This document shows, piece by piece, positions 57,335 through 64,000 of a DNA stretch of 64,000 nt; within the stretch, counting starts at the first letter, position 1; each line of letters opens with the position of its first letter. The notes under the pieces were generated by a model. It was not told where the DNA came from and did no database searches. It saw nothing but the letters and a program-made list of their open reading frames with translations. A program made the translations under genes and the position numbers. The DNA is from Sphaerosporella brunnea (lineage: Eukaryota; Ascomycota; Pezizomycetes; Pezizales; Pyronemataceae), in contig VXIS01000075.1 of the NCBI GenBank assembly GCA_008704415.1, positions 62,001 through 126,000 on the forward strand. Direction: 5' to 3'.

Positions 57335-57493
57335 TGTTGGAAAACTAGCTTTCTAGGCGAGGTTATGGGCGAGTGATATACTGTGATGGGACTAGGCTAT
57401 TACCGAGTGCTGTCTAGTGAGTCTAGAAGGTGTATAATCGTACTTAGATTAGCCTTTAGGATAGCAACAATACAATCGCCTTTCCCATCACCA
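57335..57493 (+). repeat. LTR-like dispersed repeat upstream of ARG4, copy 1
   Basis: Starts TGTTGGAAAACTAGCTTTCT and ends near CCCATCACCA. It is similar over its whole length to 60477-60624 (by eye roughly three quarters identical), including AGTGAGTCT and GGTGTATAATCG blocks. TGTTGGAA..CA ends are usual for Ty1/copia long terminal repeats, so a solo-LTR origin is possible. It ends about 90 bp before the ARG4 start. Confidence 0.6.
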
Positions 57494-57585
57494 CCACTTG
57501 ATAGGCAACTTTTATTCCCATTTGCCCCGCCGCCCACCCCGCCGCCCGACCCCATCGCAATTCCGCAGAAAACAGCAACTTCGAT

Positions 57586-59042
57586 ATGGCCTCTTCTACT
57601 AAGCTTTGGGGTGGTCGCTTCACTGGTAGATGCTGATTATGGGTCAATTGGACCTTGCTTGAGTGCTGATTGTGGAGGATGATGCAGGCGCGACCGACCC
57701 CCTCATGACGGTCTACAACGAGTCTATCCACTATGACCGCCACATGCACACCGCGGACGTGCGGGGCTCGCAAGCCTACGCGAAAGCGATGCATCTGCGC
57801 GGGATCCTGACAGAGCACGAGCGTGACGAGATCATCCGGGGGCTCGACCTCGTAGAAGCAGAGTGGGAGGCAGACACCTTCAAGATCATCCCCGGTGTCG
57901 ACGAGGACATCCACACCGCGAATGAGCGCCGACTCGGCGAGATCATCGGCACGCACATCGCGGGAAAACTCCACACCGGCCGCTCCCGCAACGACCAGGT
58001 CGCGACTGACATGCGCATTTGGCTCCGAGGAAAGCTGGAGGAGATCGAGGGCTTCTTGACCGATCTCTTGAAGGCACATGTCGGAAGAGCCGAGCAGGAT
58101 ATGCATGTCCTCATGCCTGGGTATACCCATCTGCAGCGCGCCCAGCCGATCCGCTGGAGCCACTGGGTCATGGCCCATGCCCTTGCCTTCTCGAGCGATC
58201 TCGAGAGACTTCGAGAGCTCTACAAGCGGGTAAACATGTGCCCTCTCGGCAGCGGTGCGCTGGCTGGTAACCCCTTCGAGGTCGACCGAGAGTTCCTAGC
58301 CAAGGAACTAGGCTTCGAAGGCGTCGTTGGCAACTCCCTCCTCGGGGTTTCCGACCGCGACTTCATTGTAGAAACACTGCAATGGGCGGCGCTCGCCATG
58401 AACCACATCTCCAAGTGGGCCGAAGACCTGATCATCTACTCGACGGCTGAATTCGGCTTCATTTCTCTGGCGGACGCATACAGCACCGGCTCCTCCCTCA
58501 TGCCGCAGAAGAAGAACCCCGACTCCCTCGAGCTGCTGCGCGGAAAGAGCGGAAGAGTCTTTGGTCAGATGGCCGGCTTCATGTACACGCTCAAGGGCCT
58601 TCCGAGCACCTACAACAAGGACCTGCAGGAGGACAAGGAACCGCTCTTCGACTGCGTGCGCACCGTCGCAGACTCCTTCCAGATCGCTACCGGCGTTCTC
58701 AGCACCCTCAAGATCAACGAGCAAAAGATGCGCGAGGCGTTGACGATGGACATGCTCGCCACGGATCTGGCAGACTACCTCGTCCGCAAGGGCGTGCCGT
58801 TCAGGCAGACTCACCACATCTCGGGCGCTGCGGTGCGCCTGGCGGAGGAGCACGGCGTCTCGGGTATCGACAAGCTCACTCTGGAAGACTACAAGGGTCT
58901 GTGCGACGTCTTTGAGGAGGACGTTCACGCTGAGGTCTTTGACTTTGAGAAGAGCGTTGAGAAACGTGCTGCTATTGGTGGGCCCGCTAGGCACCGTGTG
59001 TTGGAGCAGATTGAGAAGGTCAAGGCTGTGTTGGGGGCGTAA
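57586..59042 (+). CDS. ARG4: Argininosuccinate lyase
   Basis: Cleaves argininosuccinate to arginine and fumarate, the last step of arginine synthesis, in the cytosol. Two exons, 57586-57625 and 57688-59042 (62-nt intron after codon 13), give 464 residues, the family length. The joined start reads [20 protein letters not shown]. The second exon has [29 protein letters not shown] and the fumarate lyase signature [20 protein letters not shown] (about residue 277 onward) with the catalytic serine loop. No defect is visible. An LTR-like fragment lies in its promoter. Confidence 0.96.
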
Positions 59043-59461
59043 ATTCATTTTTTTGTCCGTTTGTTCGCTTTGGGATCGATACCTGGTGCGAAATAAAAGG
59101 AACAAAGGTCTACAATGCCCGTCGTTTTGCTAGCGTGAGCTAATACCCCATAAATGCTAACATACCCTGACGTGGGAAAACGACAGTTCAACTCCACGAT
59201 AGAAAAGCAAGCGACAGAGCGTGCCAATTTCCGGGGCACAGTCTTTTTTCGCGGCAAAAATTGATAAAACAATTCAAACTGACCATTGACTCACCCACAC
59301 CTGCACCCTACCTCTAACCCTCACGCAATCCCCAGCTCAAATCCTGTCCCTAACCCATCTAGAATAGTTCCTGGAGATTTTTCTCTTTTTTTTTTTGGGG
59401 GGGGGGGGGGGGGATTTTTCTGGTACTTTTCTGTGGTATCACGTTAGAGCTCGAGGGCATA

Positions 59462-59830
59462 CCGTATTTTCTCGCGGGTATGGAATTTGACGGCGCGAAA
59501 CTCAATCTTTTTCTAGGAACAAAAGCAGTTGTGGTGTAGGAGACCGTAAAAAAATGGCACTTCAACCTCGCGACGCCACTCCCCACCACTCGCCTGCAAA
59601 AGATGAAGCCGGGCATCATCAAACCTGGTCCCCGTCGCCTGTCATTTGGAGCAAAGCTGGAGGCTTCAAGTTCCGAAAAGCGCTGCAGCTTACCTTCAAC
59701 GACGAGGAGGCAAAAATTGCAAAAGGACCGCTGGCCATACGAATAATAAACGGAGAGCAGACATTGTGCACCATGTTGGCTCTGTTCACCCACCCACTCC
59801 GTCAAATTCCATACTCGCGAGAAAATACGG
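59462..59830. mobile_element. TIR element, CCGTATTTTCTCGCG ends, 369 bp
   Basis: CCGTATTTTCTCGCGGGTAT at the left and ATACTCGCGAGAAAATACGG at the right are inverted with one mismatch, and GGAATTTGACGG/CCGTCAAATTCC extends the stem to 32 bp. TA is present at the left side only. An open frame inside (59554-59856) has no family signal. Its CCGTATT end is shared with the elements at 8376 and 31602. Confidence 0.7.
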
Positions 59831-59890
59831 CCTTGGCCCCACCGAGGGTATATTAGCCCACGCTACGGGCATTGTATGTAGGCCTTTGCT

Positions 59891-59925
59891 GTGCGTGCGT
59901 CCGTGCGTGCGTGCGTGCGTGCGTG
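59891..59925. repeat. GTGC tetranucleotide microsatellite
   Basis: About eight GTGC/GTCC units in a row, just outside the TIR element at 59462-59830. Noncoding. Confidence 0.9.
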
Positions 59926-60476
59926 ATTCGATGTGAAATTGTGAAAGGCTGCTTTGTGGGCACTCTCTACCAAGAACCGTGATGGACACCGCATATTTCA
60001 CCGACGAACCTAGCGATAGGTCAACCTACCGAATCTCATGGAAGGTTCGGGGCCGCAAGAGCGTTTGGTAGGGAAAAGCTGGTAATGACGTAGAAATTAT
60101 TATGGTTTCGTGACACGAGGAGACCGTCACCATCACCACATATTTCATATATGTACCCGCCGGCGAAATTGCCAGTAAACTACCACCAAAAGACCTGGGC
60201 AGACTGGATCGAAATAGACGGGGACGCTGATTCCTATCTTAATTTCTGAGGCAAGAGTACGCCGAAAGGCTTTAAGAAAACCTCATGGTAAACCGCACGC
60301 CGCAACGGTGGCGGGCTATATCGCTGCCAGTGGCCGAGGCAACGGGGGTTGATGGCGACGGGAGCTCGCAGTTTCAACCTGAAAAAACTACTCTGTGTAG
60401 AATACTGCTTCTTGTATTTACTATGATATTGAAACCACATTAGATGGGCCGCCGAGTAGGTCGAATCTTAAAAAAA

Positions 60477-60624
60477 TGTTGGAAACTGGCTTTCTAGGCG
60501 AGGATGAGGACGAGTGAGATACTGTGATAGGACCAGGCTGTCACCGAGTGATATCCAGTGAGTCTCGGAGGTGTATAATCGCACTTGGACAAGCCTGTAA
60601 GATAGTTTGCTTTTCCCATCACCA
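60477..60624 (+). repeat. LTR-like dispersed repeat upstream of RRP43, copy 2
   Basis: TGTTGGAAACTGGCTTTCTA to CCCATCACCA; relative of the copy at 57335-57493 in the same orientation. Ends about 250 bp before the RRP43 start codon. Confidence 0.6.
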
Positions 60625-60872
60625 TCCTCCACCACAACTTCGGCTACGCTCTACACCTACACGTCAACCACTTTCGCAAGGTCGCGTAATATCGCTTGTT
60701 CTACAGCCCTCCTTAAAGGTTGAAGGTTCGGACTTCAACTTCGACTTTCCCCACGTCGAGTGACACCGCATGCATCCGGCAGTGCGCCAAGCAAATAAAC
60801 TGCGAACAACGTTTTGCGCGTTTGGGTTCCCAACGTCACGTCACGTGTTCCTTTCGCTACCATACAACATCA

Positions 60873-61932
60873 ATGACCACCACCTCCACCACCACCGCGG
60901 CCACAATGGGCCTCTCCTTCCCGGCCACAACCTTCCAAAAGCTCTCGCCCAGCTCCTACCTCCAGCGGCACCTGCAATGCACGCCTTCTACGCGGCCCTC
61001 CGGCCGCAGCCCGAGCACCTTCCGCCTAGCAACGCTGCACACAAACGCGCTGTCGCACGCGCACGGCTCCGCGGTGGTGCGGGCGGGCGACACGGCCGTG
61101 GTGTGTGGAGTGCGGGGCGAGGTACTAGCGCTGACCAGCGGCGAGGGGAGGACGCGGGGAAGGATTGTAGTTGAGCGGGTTGGCGTTGAGGACGGGGAGG
61201 ATGTGGAGGTTGAGACGCATGCGCTTGTGGTGCCGAACCTTGAGCTTGGTAATTTCCTTCTTTAAACACGTAGGGCAGGGAGTGGGGGGAGGGTATAAAG
61301 GCTAATGTGGAAACTGTGGGGGATGTTTAGGAACCGGTTGCAGCAGAGATTACCACCCCGGCCCGCCGACCGACTTTGCGCAGACTACGGCTGAGCGACT
61401 GAGGACCCTGCTCCTCGATACTATCCCCCTGGTTCCCGCCACAACCTTGCGGATTGCGGATGCTGATGGAGCCGTGAAGGCGTACTGGGTGCTTTACATC
61501 GACGTGGTCGTCATCTCGCTGGACGGAAACGTGCTTGACACCGCATGGGCGGCAATCGTGGCTGCGCTCAAGAGCGTGCGTCTCCCTGCAGCAATTTGGG
61601 ATCAAGACGCCGAAGCCGTTGTCTGCGATCCCGCCCCGGAAAACTTCCGGAGCTTGGAGCTTAGGGAGGCGGGGTATACAGCCAGCTTTGTCGTGTGCTA
61701 TAACGATGGGGAGGAAGGCGGAGAGAATGCAGAGAAGGAATGTGTTCTCTCCGACCCCGACGAGTTCGAAGAGCAGGTGTGCGGCGAAAAAATCACCGTC
61801 GCGGTCGGTGCCGGCGGAAAAATCGTCGGGATCGAGAAAAGCGGCGGGCTGAGCGATGTGGCTAAAACGCTGCCAACTTGCATCAGCCGTGCTAGGGAGC
61901 GGTATCAGCAGTGGTGTAAGATCATCTCATAG
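60873..61932 (+). CDS. RRP43: Exosome core subunit Rrp43
   Basis: RNase PH-like, non-catalytic ring subunit of the RNA exosome in nucleus and cytoplasm, needed for rRNA processing and RNA decay. Exons 60873-61248 and 61331-61932 (82-nt intron) encode 325 residues. Marks are FQKLSPSSYLQRHL at the N-terminus, RPSGRSPSTFRLATL, ALSHAHGSAVVRAGDTAVVC, ALVVPNLELG-TGCSRDYHPG across the intron, and YWVLYIDVVVISLDGN. The catalytic residues of bacterial RNase PH are not kept, as usual for this subunit. A second ATG in frame is 11 codons downstream, before GLSFPATTF; either could be used. Confidence 0.9.
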
Positions 61933-62027
61933 ACAACTACAACCCCAATAAAAGATCTCTATCCAATCCAACAATCAATCAAGGAATTGATTTCCCCAAA
62001 TACCCCCCCCCCCCCCCCCAATCCTCG

Positions 62028-62594
62028 CTACCGTTTCTCCTCCCAGCGCCGCGTGTTGAAATAATACCACCCCCCAACCACAGCATCAAACCCCATCTTC
62101 GTCACCGCAACCGCCGGCAACACGCGCCCACGCAACAGCGGCTTCACGCCACGCTTCCAGCCGTTGATGAGCAGATACAGACTCGCCCACGCCGCCTCCG
62201 TCCCCGCCGCGTCGACGCTGTGCCCTTCGTAGGCCATGAAGCCGCTAAGACTGAAGACGCCCGCGAAGAGCACGAGCTGTGCGGGGCGCGGGTAAAGTGT
62301 TGGGCGCTGGCGCGCGGGCGGTATCAGCGTGAGTGCTGTGGTGTTTGTCAGCAAGGGATTTTTTTATATTTTTTTTTGGGGGGGGGGAATGAACTCAACG
62401 CGGCACTGGCAAGCGGGTTGAGTGGCGACTCTGTATATCATTCCAAATCAGCACCGCATCCCCCTCCCGCCAGGAAAAAAAACAGTGCATAGTGCATAGT
62501 GCATACCTGCAAACGCCCGCCCCTTCGTGTCTAGCCATGTAGTGATCCCTCTCCTGCCGGTTTCTTCCGCCGCTGCTGCCGCTGTTGGTGCCAT
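62028..62594 (-). CDS. AIM19-like small membrane protein, 131 aa
   Basis: Two exons, 62594-62507 and 62335-62028. The 171-nt intron is long for the window and has a poly-C/poly-A segment. The second exon has two to three hydrophobic segments (AQLVLFAGVFSLSGFMAYEG, AAWASLYLLINGW) and the typical order DG/EG-hSVDAAGTEAAWASLYLLING followed by PLLRGRVLPAVAVTKMG. This matches what I remember of the mitochondrial AIM19 family (altered inheritance of mitochondria). Biochemical role unknown. The ATG at 62594 was chosen because upstream extension starts only at a non-ATG codon. Confidence 0.65.
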
Positions 62595-63512
62595 CGTCGT
62601 GATGATCGTGGATATGGAGAGGTAGTATGTAGAGTTGAAACGCACAAAACGGGATGACGTCGACCCCTGCCAACAGAATGATCTCGCTCGAGGTTAGGGC
62701 TGCATGTTTCTCCGTGACATGACATCACCACTCCCATCCCCCGAGTGATCCACAATGCACCGCCCCCTGCATACGCGTCCGCACAACTTCGATTTCATTG
62801 ATTCCATCCATGCCACCCGTCCCCCAATGGAATACTTATAAAGCCTCTTCTTAATAATAAGAAAAGAGAGTTGCAAGAAAGCCGAAAAATGCAGCCAAAC
62901 AAAAAAGCTATGACACACATCCATACCGTAGAACGCCGTGCCCCTTCTTAAAATTTCCCAATTAACGACCTTCTTCCCCAACAGACAAGTCGCAGCCAAA
63001 AGAAAAGAAAAAGAAAAGGGAAAGACAAAACACCCTGTGTGTCGGAAAGTACTGGAGCAAGCCAGCAACGAATCGGCTAGCCCGACAAAAAAAACAGCAC
63101 ACGCCCTTCCAGCTCACAGCCTATGAATGATGTATAGTACAACACCAAGATGAATAGAAAGTGAAAAAAAAAAAAAAAAAAAGCCGATTAAAGAGAGAAA
63201 AGTATGCAGTAAGGAAACTTTGGTAGCTTTTCCCCCTAAAGAAAAGCAAACCCACAAATCAAACTTTTCCCTGCAATGACTCTAATTTTCCGATCCAACA
63301 AAAGAAAAGAAAAAACGGAAAAAAAGATGTGTGACCGGCATTAATACAGGGAAGACAGTAGTGGCAGAAAGGGTAAGAACAAACGCCACCCATTTCTGTA
63401 ATCGCCCAAAGCACAAGCAATGAACTTTCTGTCGTAGTTGAGTTGACAATCAAACACTTCTGATGCGCCGCAGCCCATCGTTCGAACAATGTCGTGTGAA
63501 ATCGTTGATGAG
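62595..63512. other. Intergenic, A-rich, about 0.9 kb
   Basis: Contains A-rich stretches (A-run at about 63163 to 63182) and the probable 3' UTR of the phosphatase gene. No repeat family or gene recognised. Confidence 0.5.
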
Positions 63513-64000
63513 TCACTGCGCCTTGATGGCGGCGGGACATATGATCGAGAGCGGGTTGTCAACGTCCTCGTCCTCAGTCTCGACAGGCATCGTGGGAGGC
63601 ACCCAGCCATTCTCGCGGGCGATATCCCAGCAAGCTTGAAGGCCATAGGTCTCGATCTTCCAAAGATCATGAGGCCGACTCTTGCTGCCGGCAAACCTGC
63701 GGTACTCCTCCTGGGCAGAGGCAAGAGACCAGGCCTGGAATCTTCGGAGGCATCCGACCACGGTTCCAGTGCGATGCTATGTAAAATCAGCAAAAATGTT
63801 CACGATGGGATGTCCCGGGGCTAGTTACTTTGCCCTTGTTGCAGTGGATCAACAACGGGTGATTTCGGCGGTCCAAGATGATGTTAAGTGCAGCCGTGAT
63901 CTTCTCGTCGGGAACCGGAGTGATGCAGTTCTCCTTGTTTCCCGGCATGCCAATCTGATAGTGCACAATGCCGTTCTCTAGGATGAATTGGGCATTAGGT
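63513..64000 (-). CDS. Atypical dual-specificity phosphatase, Siw14/Oca family (5' part outside window)
   Basis: Two exons are in the window, 64000-63829 (entering from outside) and 63776-63513, with a 52-nt intron. They join at the active site HCNKGK-HRTG, the HCx5R motif of the plant and fungal atypical phosphatase family, which includes inositol pyrophosphatase Siw14. [20 protein letters not shown] and [20 protein letters not shown] upstream and [20 protein letters not shown] downstream fit this family. The C-terminus is [12 protein letters not shown]. Whether it acts on inositol pyrophosphates or phosphotyrosine cannot be said. The N-terminal part is missing only because the window ends. 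Confidence 0.88.

Overview
This is nuclear DNA of a filamentous ascomycete fungus (Pezizomycotina-type). The genes are split by many short introns of about 46 to 85 nt with GT..AG ends. The proteins are recognisably fungal: mitochondrial aconitase, Rtt106, exosome Rrp43, Cwf18, argininosuccinate lyase, a fungal-type annexin and a Siw14-type phosphatase. There is no operon structure, rRNA, tRNA or CRISPR array that I could recognise. The species cannot be fixed from the sequence. All exon structures here were read by eye from splice signals, reading frame and remembered family consensus; no alignment or search was run.

Layout. From 0 to 28 kb lies a gene-rich part: a small Cys protein candidate, ACO1 (-), RTT106 (+), an amino-acid permease (+), a large repeat/coiled-coil protein (+), an R3H-SUZ RNA-binding protein (-), a zinc-knuckle SR-like protein (+), CWF18 (-) divergent from a mitochondrial PPR protein (+), and two small uncharacterised genes. 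From 28 to 38.7 kb the sequence is gene-poor. It holds a minisatellite, several MITEs and a degenerate tandem array with a period of about 226 bp. From 38.7 to 50.7 kb come a ten-exon glycerophosphodiester phosphodiesterase (-), a probable lipid-anchored disordered protein (-), two uncharacterised genes and an annexin (-). From 50.7 to 57.5 kb is a transposon-relic island around an F-box gene. It includes a MULE derivative with a perfect 9-bp target duplication and several TIR elements. From 57.5 to 64 kb lie ARG4 (+), RRP43 (+), an AIM19-like gene (-) and the 3' part of an atypical phosphatase (-).

The genes are ordinary housekeeping functions (TCA cycle, arginine synthesis, RNA processing and decay, chromatin, lipid metabolism) and do not form a metabolic cluster. 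The unusual content is in the repeats: at least a dozen short TIR elements, many with TA target duplications; one nested pair; a group of near-palindromes sharing an AAGTCAC core; LTR-like fragments just upstream of ARG4 and RRP43; and the 226-bp array at 35 to 38 kb. Exon reconstruction also shows a 7-nt and a 12-nt microexon, a probable GC-AG intron, and a gene whose 3' end can be read in two ways.
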